Numbered from the stretch's first letter, positions 46,140-54,506 are shown. The stretch: 64,000 nt of DNA from Crocosphaera sp. UHCC 0190 (GCF_034932065.1 NZ_JAYGHP010000002.1:186001-250000), one strand, 5' to 3'. Made by a program: numbers and translations. Notes: generated from the sequence alone by a model not told the origin.

Positions 46140-46322
46140 TTAAGTCCAGAAAGACTGTACTGATGTGGTATTCTGGGAGTCTGAAAACTGGGGTTGTCCG
46201 TCAGCAGATGAACTCGTCACTGACACAGGGGTTGGTTTAATCACTACCCATAACCCCGTTTGGGGATCGCGGTAGGTACGAAAAGGATTAGGTTGCAGTG
46301 GTTGTTCAGATGTTTTAGCCAT
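46140..46322 (-). CDS. Small conserved protein
   Basis: A 60-residue polar protein with the motif NPFRTYRDPQTGLWVVIKP in its first half and a Ser/Thr/Gln-rich tail. I start at the ATG at 46322 (MAKTSEQPLQ). Converges on the amidase gene, directly abutting it. Function unknown. Confidence 0.6.
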   Translation of the reverse strand: MAKTSEQPLQPNPFRTYRDPQTGLWVVIKPTPVSVTSSSADGQPQFSDSQNTTSVQSFWT

Positions 46323-46720
46323 AATACCGTCACAGTTCACCTATGTTGGTCTATTGTAATCTCTAAGAATGAATACGGACAGTGACCGAGATATCCCTAG
46401 GGTCGTGATTGTGATCACAGTATGAAGTGATCCTAAAGACTACCCAAAAGTTATGTATTATTTTGATAAAGTCAAGTAGTCGGACACAATTAAATTAGGG
46501 GTAAAAGTCTGTTTTTCCCTACTCTGAGATGAGGAAACTAAGGCACAAAAAAGTGTCAGCTTTATAAATTGTTATATTAATCTTGAGCCTCCTAAATAGG
46601 ATATACTTGATAGGTTGAGGAATTGTAGCTCAATTGACCTTAATCCCGATAAAGTCTCTCAGTCTTAGGGCTGATCACTGTCCAACCTATCGAAACAAAC
46701 AGGAGGTGTAAAGTTAAATA
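46323..46720 (+). promoter_or_regulatory. Promoter and structured leader of rpsU copy 2
   Basis: 398 bases. A 9-base perfect stem pairs GATAGGTTG (46609-46617) with CAACCTATC (46683-46691), enclosing 65 bases with room for inner helices, 9 bases before a strong AGGAGGTG site (46701-46708). TATACT at 46602 is a candidate -10 that would start the RNA close to the stem. Ribosomal-protein leaders of this plan often mediate autogenous control. The remaining 5' part shows nothing clear. Confidence 0.5.
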
Positions 46721-46903
46721 ATGACCCAAGTAGTCGTTGGTCAAAACGAACCCATCGAATCTGCGTTACGTCGGTTTAAACGGCAGGTTGCTAAAGCTGG
46801 AATCTACACAGACTATAAAAAGCACCAATTTTTTGAAACGCCACAGGAAAAACGGAAGCGCAAAGAAGCAACTCGGCGGAGACAGCGATCGCGCAGACGT
46901 TAA
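46721..46903 (+). CDS. rpsU: Small ribosomal subunit protein bS21, copy 2
   Basis: 60 residues, [19 protein letters not shown] then a tail of Arg/Lys (RRRQRSRRR). AGGAGGTG lies 12 bases upstream. Paralogue of the copy at 42937; cyanobacteria often carry one constitutive and one cold- or stress-linked S21. The structured leader suggests this copy is the more regulated one. Confidence 0.95.
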   Translation: MTQVVVGQNEPIESALRRFKRQVAKAGIYTDYKKHQFFETPQEKRKRKEATRRRQRSRRR

Positions 46904-46978
46904 ATGCGAGAAACATCTATGGCAAGCAGATGTTAATTCATATTGTAGCCCTTCTCCGTTGGTTTGGGGAAGAATCAA

Positions 46979-47010
46979 AAGCCCCAACGAAGTGATTTAG
47001 TTGGGGTTTT
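46979..47010 (+). terminator. Terminator of rpsU copy 2
   Basis: CCCCAAC/GTTGGGG with an 11-base loop, followed by TTTT. The rest of the 341-base gap to the response-regulator gene (46904-47244) shows no gene, only AT-rich promoter-like sequence. Confidence 0.82.
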
Positions 47011-47244
47011 CACCTATTCCCCAAATTTAGGAAGAATTTTTCGACAAGATGATAGTTCAATAACTTATGTGGGTATTCTATCAATGAGACTTACTCAAAG
47101 ATCTGGCACCAAATCCCCTGGTTTTTTTTCACTATCTGTCCCTTAACTGTCAGATAATGGGGAATGATACTTAAGGCTTTCTCCTGCCATCTGAGTATAT
47201 AATAAAAGATACAAAGTTACTAAATTTATTGCTAGTGATATCTC

Positions 47245-47613
47245 ATGCGAACCATTTTAGTGGCCGATGATAGCACCGCCCAGCGAGAATTAATCGCTGG
47301 TTTATTGATAGAAAATGGCTTTTCTGTGACGACAGCAATTAATGGGGCTGAAGCGTTAGAAAAGTTAGCCTCCCTGTCTCCTGATTTGATTATTTTAGAT
47401 GTGGTGATGCCAAAACTAAATGGCTATCAAACTTGTCGCAGCATTAAAACTGATCCGAAAACAGAGCATATTCCGGTGATTCTTTGTTCAACAAAAAGTA
47501 CACAAGTCGATCATTATTGGGGATTAAAACAAGGAGCAGATGCTTATATCGTTAAGCCGTTTCCTGCCAGTGAATTATTGGGAACAGTTAAGCAGTTATT
47601 GAGGAATTCTTAG
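47245..47613 (+). CDS. Single-domain response regulator (PilH/CheY-like)
   Basis: 122 residues: one receiver domain with ILVADDSTAQREL (acidic pair at 8-9), the phospho-acceptor Asp in LIILDVVMPKLNGY (about 51), the Thr/Ser in PVILCSTKST, and the Lys in AYIVKPFPASEL. No output domain, so it works by protein contact. The sequence style resembles regulators of type IV pilus motility in cyanobacteria. No cognate kinase adjoins. Confidence 0.9.
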   Translation: MRTILVADDSTAQRELIAGLLIENGFSVTTAINGAEALEKLASLSPDLIILDVVMPKLNGYQTCRSIKTDPKTEHIPVILCSTKSTQVDHYWGLKQGADAYIVKPFPASELLGTVKQLLRNS

Positions 47614-47652
47614 TTATTTAACTAGCAATTTCTCTTAAGGGAAGAAACTTGA

Positions 47653-48033
47653 CTAATTAGCGTCTAAGTCTTCATAAGAGAATATTTTCGTATCACGATA
47701 GGACAGGTTATCACTATCAATGATAAATTTTATTCGCTCTTCTAGAGCTTCTTGAGCATCAGATTTAGTTTTAAATCCGGTGCAGTGCTGGACTTCGTTT
47801 TCATGGAATCTCCACTTTGTGTACTCTTCAATTACATATCCGAATTTTTGAATTGTCATAGGTCGAAAATTGTCGCTATTTAAGGGTAATGTTGAGATTA
47901 CATGATTTAGACATGGCCCCTTGCTCTGTTGTTGTTTTGGGGCAAGCACGGGGGAATTGTTCCTGGGGGGGTGTTGTTGTGTAGGGGAAATGGCTGAAAA
48001 ATTTGCAGAAAATATCAAAGCCATTGTTATCAA
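47653..48033 (-). CDS. Hypothetical protein
   Basis: Up to 126 residues. The N-terminal 58 residues are Gln/Pro-rich low complexity (PTQQHPPRNNSP) after a weak signal-like start (MALIFSANFSA). The C-terminal 68 (MTIQKFGYVIEEYTKWRFHE, TKSDAQEALEERIKFI) look like a compact alpha/beta domain and could be the true gene from the ATG at 47859. Family not recognised. Downstream of higBA on the same strand but separated by a terminator. Confidence 0.5.
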   Translation of the reverse strand: MITMALIFSANFSAISPTQQHPPRNNSPVLAPKQQQSKGPCLNHVISTLPLNSDNFRPMTIQKFGYVIEEYTKWRFHENEVQHCTGFKTKSDAQEALEERIKFIIDSDNLSYRDTKIFSYEDLDAN

Positions 48034-48143
48034 ATCCTGTGTTTGACTTTCTCAAAGATTAAAGTCAGAAATTTTTGCTTTAAAATGCTTTTTTTTAGCC
48101 ATATTCTGCTATTCTCCCGACTTTTTATTCGTCTTAGTCGTCA

Positions 48144-48174
48144 TTTTTTCCCAAAAGATTGGTCTGGGAAAAAA
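48144..48174. terminator. Bidirectional terminator behind higA
   Basis: TTTTTTCCCA, 11 bases, TGGGAAAAAA: a stem with T-rich ends on both strands. Confidence 0.75.
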
Positions 48175-48223
48175 AGATATTTGTAACTACTATTACACTG
48201 TCATAATTTTTTAGTTTTGATAT

Positions 48224-48619
48224 TTAGATAAAAAGTGCCGGGGATACATTAAATCTTTCTCCTAGAGCTTTTGCTTGACTTTTGCTGATACTTCTTTTTT
48301 GATTAACCACTTCAGAAATAATCCCTTTTGAACCAAAAATGTCTAAGAGATCTTTTTGTTTAAGATCATTGCTTTCCATGAGTTCAATCAGAATTTCATT
48401 AGGAGAAGCTTTTTGGGGCATTTGAACAGTTCTACTTTCATAATCTTCAATCAAGATTGCTAATAGTTCAAGCAAGTTTTCTTGTTCTAATGTCAACTCA
48501 TTTTCGTCAATCGCCATGAGTTGATCGACTTGTTTTAACATTTTCTGTTTTTCTTGTTCTGTGTGAATTGGTTTAGGTTGTACTGTGGTTAGAAGATTAA
48601 TGTAATCTTGAGTCATCAT
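48224..48619 (-). CDS. higA: HigA-type antitoxin
   Basis: 131 residues. The N-terminal part is acidic and helical (QEKQKMLKQVDQLMAIDENELTLEQENLLELLAILIEDYES). The C-terminal helix-turn-helix is NDLKQKDLLDIFGSKGIISEVVNQKR, as in HigA antitoxins of the long cyanobacterial type. GAGG lies 9 bases before the ATG at 48619. Unusually it is separated from higB by 170 bases that contain a perfect hairpin. Confidence 0.85.
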   Translation of the reverse strand: MMTQDYINLLTTVQPKPIHTEQEKQKMLKQVDQLMAIDENELTLEQENLLELLAILIEDYESRTVQMPQKASPNEILIELMESNDLKQKDLLDIFGSKGIISEVVNQKRSISKSQAKALGERFNVSPALFI

Positions 48620-48665
48620 AGCCAATGTCCTCTATGTATATCATGTCAACTAAGTTAAATAAATC

Positions 48666-48681
48666 CCTTCTTGAAAGAAGG
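48666..48681. promoter_or_regulatory. Hairpin between higB and higA
   Basis: CCTTCTT-GA-AAGAAGG, a perfect 7-base-pair stem in the higB-higA gap. It could act as an attenuator, a processing site or a dyad operator for a separate higA promoter. Confidence 0.5.
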
Positions 48682-48791
48682 TTTAAGTTAAGCTAGGAAG
48701 TGTCAAACATAAGAATAAAAAATGAAATAAGCTAAGATTATTTGTAATAATGGGAATACTCAGAAATTTTATATATTTTCTGGATATTTAG

Positions 48792-49088
48792 TTAACTGTT
48801 AGTTTTCCAATTTCCTCTATTGTATTCTTGATGGGTTAAGATATAATCAATTTTTACAATTCCTAATTTGTAGTTAATAGTAGCAATTAATCGATATTTA
48901 TTCCCTCCTATGTTAAAGACGGTTTTACCATCAACATCATCTGTTGCACGATTCCAAGTTATTTTAATATCAAACAGATGTTTCCATCTTGCTTGTTTAG
49001 CAACTTGCAACCAAGTATCCAACGGTACGGTTGCTTCTGGATAAATTGCGCTAAAGTTAGCAAGCAACTGGTCGTTGATTACTCGCAT
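48792..49088 (-). CDS. higB: HigB-type toxin
   Basis: A 98-residue RelE-fold toxin of the HigB type: MRVINDQLLANFSAIYPEA, WKHLFDIKITWNRATDDVDG, VFNIGGNKYRLIATINYKLGIVKIDYILTHQEY. The last block holds the conserved catalytic His/Tyr residues. HigB cuts mRNA on the ribosome. The start at 49088 has AGGAG about 8 bases upstream. It comes before its antitoxin, the usual hig order. Confidence 0.9.
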   Translation of the reverse strand: MRVINDQLLANFSAIYPEATVPLDTWLQVAKQARWKHLFDIKITWNRATDDVDGKTVFNIGGNKYRLIATINYKLGIVKIDYILTHQEYNRGNWKTNS

Positions 49089-49121
49089 CAAAGCGTCTCC
49101 TAATTTTCAAGGTTCTTGTTA

Positions 49122-49138
49122 GATCTCAAAATGAGATC
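49122..49138. promoter_or_regulatory. Palindrome upstream of higBA, candidate HigA operator
   Basis: GATCTCA-AAA-TGAGATC, a perfect 7-base dyad 33 bases before higB. The 15-base core also occurs at 63685-63699. Confidence 0.6.
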
Positions 49139-49195
49139 AATCCACACAATATTCTAAAAATCTTGATCTGTCAAGGGAATTGAGCAAACTTTAAA

Positions 49196-51343
49196 TTATT
49201 TAATTAATTCTTCTTCTAAATCTACTTCTTGACAACCATTAACTAAGGTTAATAATGGCCCTGTTTGTTCTGTTCCCTTAACACTTAAATCGCTGTGACA
49301 GAGAATAACTTTTTCTTCTGCCCTACCTAATAAATCCCTTAGAATACGCTTTAAACGGGCTTGATCAGCCTCAAATTCATCTTCAGGGGTTAGGGTACGC
49401 CCTGACCATTCCCGTAAGAATAAAGGGGCGCAAAATAGCACTGAAGCCCCGCCTTTTTCCCACAAATTTGATGAGGTATCTAACCAAAATTGCCAAGGAT
49501 GAGAACGCCTTAAAGAACGATATTGAAAAATTGTTGCTAAGGTAACATAACCTGGTTGTTTTCCTAAATAACGAATCGGTCGAGGATTAGCTGTAATGGT
49601 TCCTTTGCGTAACAATTGAATAAAGTCAATCAAGGTTTCTCCTTGAGGTTTGGGGTTAGGATCATGTTGTCGTAAACGGCGATCAATTTCCCAAAAATGT
49701 TGACTTGTTTCTGTTAATTCTCGTAAGGCTGATAATTGTTCATAAGACAACTTTATTTTGACTTCAATTAATTGCTTAATTGCTTTGTCTAACACAATCA
49801 TGGGACTGGTTAACTGTTCTTGTTGAACAAGATTTTTTGTGACTTCAATCCATTGACAAATCCTTTTGTAATCTTCTGTTGCTTGATTGCCTAATCTATC
49901 CCAACGGCTATATTTTTCAACAGGCAATAATTGAGGATGTTCACTATTAATTTGATAACAAGCATCAGCAATCAAACCCGATCTAACGGGATCAATTGCA
50001 GGATTTTTTTGATCAGAATTTTGACTTAAAACTGTTAACATTTGGGCGATATCATCTGTTCTAATTAGTTGCCCTAATCCGGGATAAGTTAGTCCTAATA
50101 ACGATAATAAAGCTTGAACAATGGGAAAACTAATTAAGGGGCGTTGTTCATTTAATGGTTTAATAGGAATGTCTGCTGCAGATAAAATTTCTATTAAAGT
50201 ATAGCGAGCAATTTCATCTAATCCTGGAGCAATAATAGCAATATCTTCAGGATTAACTTGCCTTGTTTTAATGATTTTAATGATCAAGTTTGCAGTTTTG
50301 CGGAGTAATTCAGCACGGGAAATAGTTTGAATAGATGTAAATTTATCGGGAAGATTAGTAATATAAAGGGGATCGGTAGCTAAGTTCACAATTAATTCCC
50401 CATATTCCTTGGCAATTCCTGAAGAATTCGGTAATATTTTGACCTGACAATAAGATGCTAATTGAGATAAATATTGAGGATCAGCATTTAATCCTAAGCG
50501 AATTTGTCCCTCTGGGTTGTAAGTAAATAACCCAAAGGCCCCTTGATCTAAAAGAAACTTAAATAAATCTTTGGCGATCGCCGGATAATCATCCACGTCA
50601 TCGGCAAAAATGGCCTGATAACGACTAATTAAATGTTGTTGATATTGGGGATGCGGTAAGAGATATCGCCAATAAAGGGTATAAATCAATCCATAAGTCA
50701 ATAAACCGCGTTCTAAACACCACTGCTGCCATTCTAAGATTAAATCTCCCCGTAATTGCCCTAAATTCCCTAGGGAACCCTCAGAATTATTTAACTGTCC
50801 TAAAAAGCCATCCCCCTCCCCTAAACCATGTTCTAGAATATAGGGGATATCCTCGACCCTGATGCCACTTGCACCGGCCAACTGTAATAAATCCAAGGTC
50901 TGGCGAACAAAACGGGACTCGCTGCTTCCACTCAGTGATTCCTGATACTTGTCTAACTGAAACCGCCATAATTGGGTAGCTAAGGTTTGTTCGGTTTCGG
51001 GACGTAACAAGAGGGGAAATTGGGCCTTTAAGTTGAGTTCTTCAAACAATAGAGGCCAAAACAGGTTAACCTCATCCCTGATCAATCCTAAAAGGGTTTT
51101 GCAAAGAATGGGATAACTTCCTCGGACAGATAAGGAGAGTTTGTCCCCCAATTCACGGCGATTCTCATCATTTGCTGATAAGACTAACACAGATGAGGCG
51201 AGATTTTGGGTAACGGAGGGAATGGGAGAGGTATTTTGGGGTTTATAGGGTTTATTCTCCACCCAGCGGCCAAATTCTTCAATTAAACGGGTTGTTTTTC
51301 CACTGCGGGTAGTTCCTTCAATCCAAAGAGAGGTCAATTTCAT
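49196..51343 (-). CDS. AddB/UvrD-like recombination protein
   Basis: 715 residues. An N-terminal ATP-binding loop WIEGTTRSGKTTRLIEEFG (Walker A at about 9-17) is followed by a long helicase-like body with SVLVLSANDENRRELGDKL, YQAIFADDVDDYPAIAKDLF (Walker-B-like acidic pair) and EDIAIIAPGLDEIARYTLIE. The layout recalls AddB and related inactivated superfamily-1 helicases; cyanobacterial homologues are often listed as recombinase family protein. No iron-sulfur cysteine cluster or nuclease motif is evident at the C-terminus. Probably in double-strand break repair; unproven. Confidence 0.65.
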   Translation of the reverse strand: MKLTSLWIEGTTRSGKTTRLIEEFGRWVENKPYKPQNTSPIPSVTQNLASSVLVLSANDENRRELGDKLSLSVRGSYPILCKTLLGLIRDEVNLFWPLLFEELNLKAQFPLLLRPETEQTLATQLWRFQLDKYQESLSGSSESRFVRQTLDLLQLAGASGIRVEDIPYILEHGLGEGDGFLGQLNNSEGSLGNLGQLRGDLILEWQQWCLERGLLTYGLIYTLYWRYLLPHPQYQQHLISRYQAIFADDVDDYPAIAKDLFKFLLDQGAFGLFTYNPEGQIRLGLNADPQYLSQLASYCQVKILPNSSGIAKEYGELIVNLATDPLYITNLPDKFTSIQTISRAELLRKTANLIIKIIKTRQVNPEDIAIIAPGLDEIARYTLIEILSAADIPIKPLNEQRPLISFPIVQALLSLLGLTYPGLGQLIRTDDIAQMLTVLSQNSDQKNPAIDPVRSGLIADACYQINSEHPQLLPVEKYSRWDRLGNQATEDYKRICQWIEVTKNLVQQEQLTSPMIVLDKAIKQLIEVKIKLSYEQLSALRELTETSQHFWEIDRRLRQHDPNPKPQGETLIDFIQLLRKGTITANPRPIRYLGKQPGYVTLATIFQYRSLRRSHPWQFWLDTSSNLWEKGGASVLFCAPLFLREWSGRTLTPEDEFEADQARLKRILRDLLGRAEEKVILCHSDLSVKGTEQTGPLLTLVNGCQEVDLEEELIK

Positions 51344-51453
51344 GGAGATTACTCAAATTAATTTGTTAATATACAATCACTTTCAGGTGTTTGCCTTGTT
51401 GTTTCTGCTCACCTATTTTATTCCCTATTTGCTAAAAGTAAGTATCAATTAAT

Positions 51454-52800
51454 ATGAAACTGAGTTCCCTAATTAGAAATGCTTCTGACTGGTTAACTGC
51501 GACCCCTGAAAGATCTTTAGATCGAGCTTATAAAGCCGCGTTAAAAATTAAAGATATTGAAGATAAACATTTTCGAGGTCAAAAAGTCTCTGCTGAGAAT
51601 GCTGACTATGGTGAGAGTGTTATTGCTTATTTTAAAACAGAAGTGAATGGTAACATACAAAAAATTAATATGGGATTAGGCGTGTTTAAGGCAAGTCGCT
51701 TATTTCTCAATGTATCGAATCTTCAGGAGTCATCAGAAAACCCAGAAACCCAAGGAGAGTTACAGGAAAAAAACACCAAAGCGGCAATTATTCTAGAGAA
51801 GTTAAAGGTGATTGACGAGATAACATCTAAATATCATTCTCCTGATGTTGATGAGCTTTCATCTAGTTCTCTTGCTTTAAATACGGCCTCTTTAGATAGT
51901 CTAAATTCTTCTCAAATTGTTCCCGCAGATTCTACTCGAAATCCTAACAAAAATGGTACTCATAAAGAGCGAGATCAAGGGTTAGAATCTGCCTCTAAAA
52001 AGACTGGGGTACTGCCTCGATCTTTTGTTAATACCCTCAATAAAATTAAGCAAGAAATTGATCCCAAATCAGGAGAAACTGAAGAACAAGTTCTTAATAA
52101 ATATCGAAAATCTCGTTACAGAACTGCCCTATCAATTAAGTTTATTTTATTACTAATTATTGTGCCTTTATTAACCCATCAACTGACAAAAACTTTTATC
52201 TTGACTCCGGTTATTAATCATTATTTTCAACAACATGAGCAGGTTATTTTTATTAATAGAGACTTAGAAGAAGAAGCTTTTCAAGAATTAGGTCATTATG
52301 AAGAAATTCTTAAGTTTCAGAACTTAATCGGTTTGAGAGAACCCTTAAATAAGGAAGAAATAGAAGAAAAAGTCAAAGTAAGGGCCCAAGAAATTACTGA
52401 AGAATACCGCCATCAAGGGATTGATGCTATTGCTAATATTTTTGCGGATCTTTTTTCTGTCATTTCTTTTGGGGTCGTTATTACCACTAGTAAAAAAGAA
52501 ATTGAGGTTCTTAAATCATTTCTTGACGAAATTTTGTACGGTTTGAGTGATCCTGCTAAAGCATTTCTGATTATTTTGTTTACGGATATGTTCGTTGGTT
52601 TCCACTCTCCTCATGGATGGGAAGTTATCCTAGAAGGGGTAGCTCGTCATTTTGGTTTACCAGAAAATAAGGAGTTTAATTTCTTGTTTATTGCCACGTT
52701 TCCGGTGATTTTAGATACGGTTTTAAAATACTGGATTTTCCGTTATCTCAACCGCATTTCTCCTTCTGCTGTTGCAACTTATAAGAATATGAATGAGTGA
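51454..52800 (+). CDS. pcxA: Proton extrusion protein PcxA
   Basis: A 448-residue plasma-membrane protein (CotA/PcxA, plastid homologue CemA) needed for light-induced proton extrusion and sodium-dependent carbon uptake. A long soluble N-terminal region (SLDRAYKAALKIKDIEDKHFRG) is followed by four membrane segments from about residue 228 (RTALSIKFILLLIIVPLLTHQL), with ADLFSVISFGVVI and LIILFTDMFVGFHSPHGWEV as family signatures. Monocistronic or followed by the 31-residue peptide gene. Confidence 0.92.
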   Translation: MKLSSLIRNASDWLTATPERSLDRAYKAALKIKDIEDKHFRGQKVSAENADYGESVIAYFKTEVNGNIQKINMGLGVFKASRLFLNVSNLQESSENPETQGELQEKNTKAAIILEKLKVIDEITSKYHSPDVDELSSSSLALNTASLDSLNSSQIVPADSTRNPNKNGTHKERDQGLESASKKTGVLPRSFVNTLNKIKQEIDPKSGETEEQVLNKYRKSRYRTALSIKFILLLIIVPLLTHQLTKTFILTPVINHYFQQHEQVIFINRDLEEEAFQELGHYEEILKFQNLIGLREPLNKEEIEEKVKVRAQEITEEYRHQGIDAIANIFADLFSVISFGVVITTSKKEIEVLKSFLDEILYGLSDPAKAFLIILFTDMFVGFHSPHGWEVILEGVARHFGLPENKEFNFLFIATFPVILDTVLKYWIFRYLNRISPSAVATYKNMNE

Positions 52801-52908
52801 TTTGAAAATGAGCAATTAGCTAGTTGTTAAAAGTTGATTAAATCGGGGAAATTCTCACAGAAATACGTTAGCTTAACAGAGGAATGTATTAAAATTTGGA
52901 AGAAGAAG

Positions 52909-53004
52909 ATGACGGTTGATCAACTACTACTCTTAATTGCTTTGTTGACTCCAGGGATTTTACTATCTGCTTTAGTGATGGGAAGCTTTGCTAAAGGGGG
53001 TTAA
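52909..53004 (+). CDS. 31-residue single-span membrane peptide
   Basis: ATG 52909 to TAA 53002-53004. Begins MTVDQLLLLIALLTPGILLS and ends ALVMGSFAKGG: one uninterrupted membrane helix with a short acidic N-terminus and a Lys-Gly-Gly C-terminus. Its size and shape match the small subunits of photosystems, cytochrome b6f or NDH-1, but I cannot match it to a named one. GGAAG and further purines precede the ATG. It lies 108 bases after pcxA. Confidence 0.5.
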   Translation: MTVDQLLLLIALLTPGILLSALVMGSFAKGG

Positions 53005-53109
53005 ATCCTTTTTGGGGGGACAATCAGGGGACAAGGAAGAGAAAACGTTAACTACGCGCTTAAACTAGATGATAGGGCTTCCCTGTCCCAACTATAGCAT
53101 CCCACTGTC

Positions 53110-53469
53110 TTAATCCTTGGCTTGACGATTAGGGGAAGGATTAGGATGTAATGACTCTGTATTAGAGAGTGTCACCTCTAGATTTTTTCTCTGTTCCATT
53201 TGACCCAGGAAATATCCCGTCATCATGGCCGAGGCCAAGAGATTGGCTAAATTTTCTCGATCAGTGGTAATAGCCATGTTAAAATCTTCAGAGGGTAGCA
53301 TTCCCACCAATCCCTGGACGTTCTGGGTGATGATTTGCTGGATTTCTGGACTGGCAGATTGGGCAATGCGGGTTAGGGTTTCAGGGTGTTGTTGTTGTAA
53401 GTATTGAATGAGGGCATTTGCGTTTTGTTCTTCTGGTTCAGAAGCGAAAAAGTCAAAATTGAATACCAT
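53110..53469 (-). CDS. DUF760-family protein
   Basis: A 119-residue soluble, mostly helical protein: ALIQYLQQQHPETLTRIAQSASPEIQQII, then ITTDRENLANLLASAMMTGYFLGQMEQR, the typical DUF760 arrangement shared by cyanobacteria and plastids. The polar C-terminal 20 residues look disordered. Function unknown. Confidence 0.8.
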   Translation of the reverse strand: MVFNFDFFASEPEEQNANALIQYLQQQHPETLTRIAQSASPEIQQIITQNVQGLVGMLPSEDFNMAITTDRENLANLLASAMMTGYFLGQMEQRKNLEVTLSNTESLHPNPSPNRQAKD

Positions 53470-53552
53470 TAGAACTCCAAAATTGGGGTTGACTTACTTT
53501 CCACTGTTACATACTACCCACTATAAACGCTACTGGGAGAAATAGCTAAAAA

Positions 53553-54026
53553 TTACTCTCTAGATTCAGAAAGTTGCTCAATCTCGAAATATTGATGAAA
53601 TTTGCTAGTAACTTCCAATAAGTAAGAACGACCATTTTCTTGACGGCGTTTACGGATAAATCCTAATTCAACTAATTCCTGAACTTGTTGGTAAGCTGTA
53701 CTTCCCCGCAACTCAATTAAATCAGTCTGTACAATGGGATTTTTAAGAGCGATGGCCGCTAAAGTTCTTAAAGTTCCTTTTCCTAACTCTGCGGGAATGA
53801 GATGATCCATCAGATCGTCAAAAACGGAGCGCAACTGTAGGCTGTATCCGCTTCCTGTCTCTACGACTTCTAAGGCACTGTCTCGGTAGGCATAATCAGA
53901 TATCAATTCCATGATCGCTTCTTGTGCTTCTTCTACGGACGAGTCTGCCCATTGAGCAATGTCAACTAATGTTAAGGGTTGACCTTTCAAGTACAGAATT
54001 GCTTCAATTTTAGTCGTTAATTTCAT
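53553..54026 (-). CDS. scpB: Segregation and condensation protein B
   Basis: Partner of SMC and ScpA in chromosome condensation. 157 residues with two winged helices: KIEAILYLKGQPLTLVDIAQW and LRTLAAIALKNPIVQTDLIELRGSTAYQQVQELVELGFI. It is shorter than Bacillus ScpB but typical for cyanobacteria. It follows the RibK-like gene by 18 bases, so the two are probably co-transcribed. Confidence 0.9.
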   Translation of the reverse strand: MKLTTKIEAILYLKGQPLTLVDIAQWADSSVEEAQEAIMELISDYAYRDSALEVVETGSGYSLQLRSVFDDLMDHLIPAELGKGTLRTLAAIALKNPIVQTDLIELRGSTAYQQVQELVELGFIRKRRQENGRSYLLEVTSKFHQYFEIEQLSESRE

Positions 54027-54044
54027 CGTTATATATATTATACC

Positions 54045-54506
54045 TCAATTAAGGAAAATAGCAATTTCTTGGGGATTAATTTCGAGTTGGACGCGATCGC
54101 CATATTGAATTTTCGCAATGGGAGGGGCCAGAATTTCCAAGGTTGAATCATCTTGAAAGTGGCTGGGTTTGGTTTCAGGATGAGGATAATAAATTAGGCT
54201 ATCATGAGTAAAGCCTTCATAACTAAGGCGACAAGGAGAAAAGGAAAAGGTTTCTGGGGGAGAGGTAGGATTCCATTGCACTTGTTTAAAGGTATATTTT
54301 GGAGATTTTACGCTAAATTTATCAGGACGGATGGAAACATTTAAGGTTCCTGAAAACAGAGCAGAAATATCTAATCCTAGTTTTTGAAAAAAGGGAGTTT
54401 GCATCTCAATCGAACCTTGGGGATAGGGGCTATGTTTGGCGATTCCTGAAGCGACTTGATGGCCTTTTATGAGAATTCCTTGAACTTTTATCCACTCACA
54501 TTTCAT
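54045..54506 (-). CDS. Hypothetical protein with RibK-like (DUF120) layout
   Basis: 153 residues, beta-rich, no signal. The order of motifs recalls archaeal CTP-dependent riboflavin kinase: IKVQGILIKGHQVASGIAKH, QTPFFQKLGLDISALFSGTLNVSI (the GTLN core), SLIYYPHPETKP, and a closing LEILAPPIAKIQYGDRVQLEI. The likeness is by eye and key nucleotide-binding residues were not checked. It could be a diverged kinase, a binding protein of the same fold, or unrelated. Likely operon with scpB. Confidence 0.55.
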   Translation of the reverse strand: MKCEWIKVQGILIKGHQVASGIAKHSPYPQGSIEMQTPFFQKLGLDISALFSGTLNVSIRPDKFSVKSPKYTFKQVQWNPTSPPETFSFSPCRLSYEGFTHDSLIYYPHPETKPSHFQDDSTLEILAPPIAKIQYGDRVQLEINPQEIAIFLN

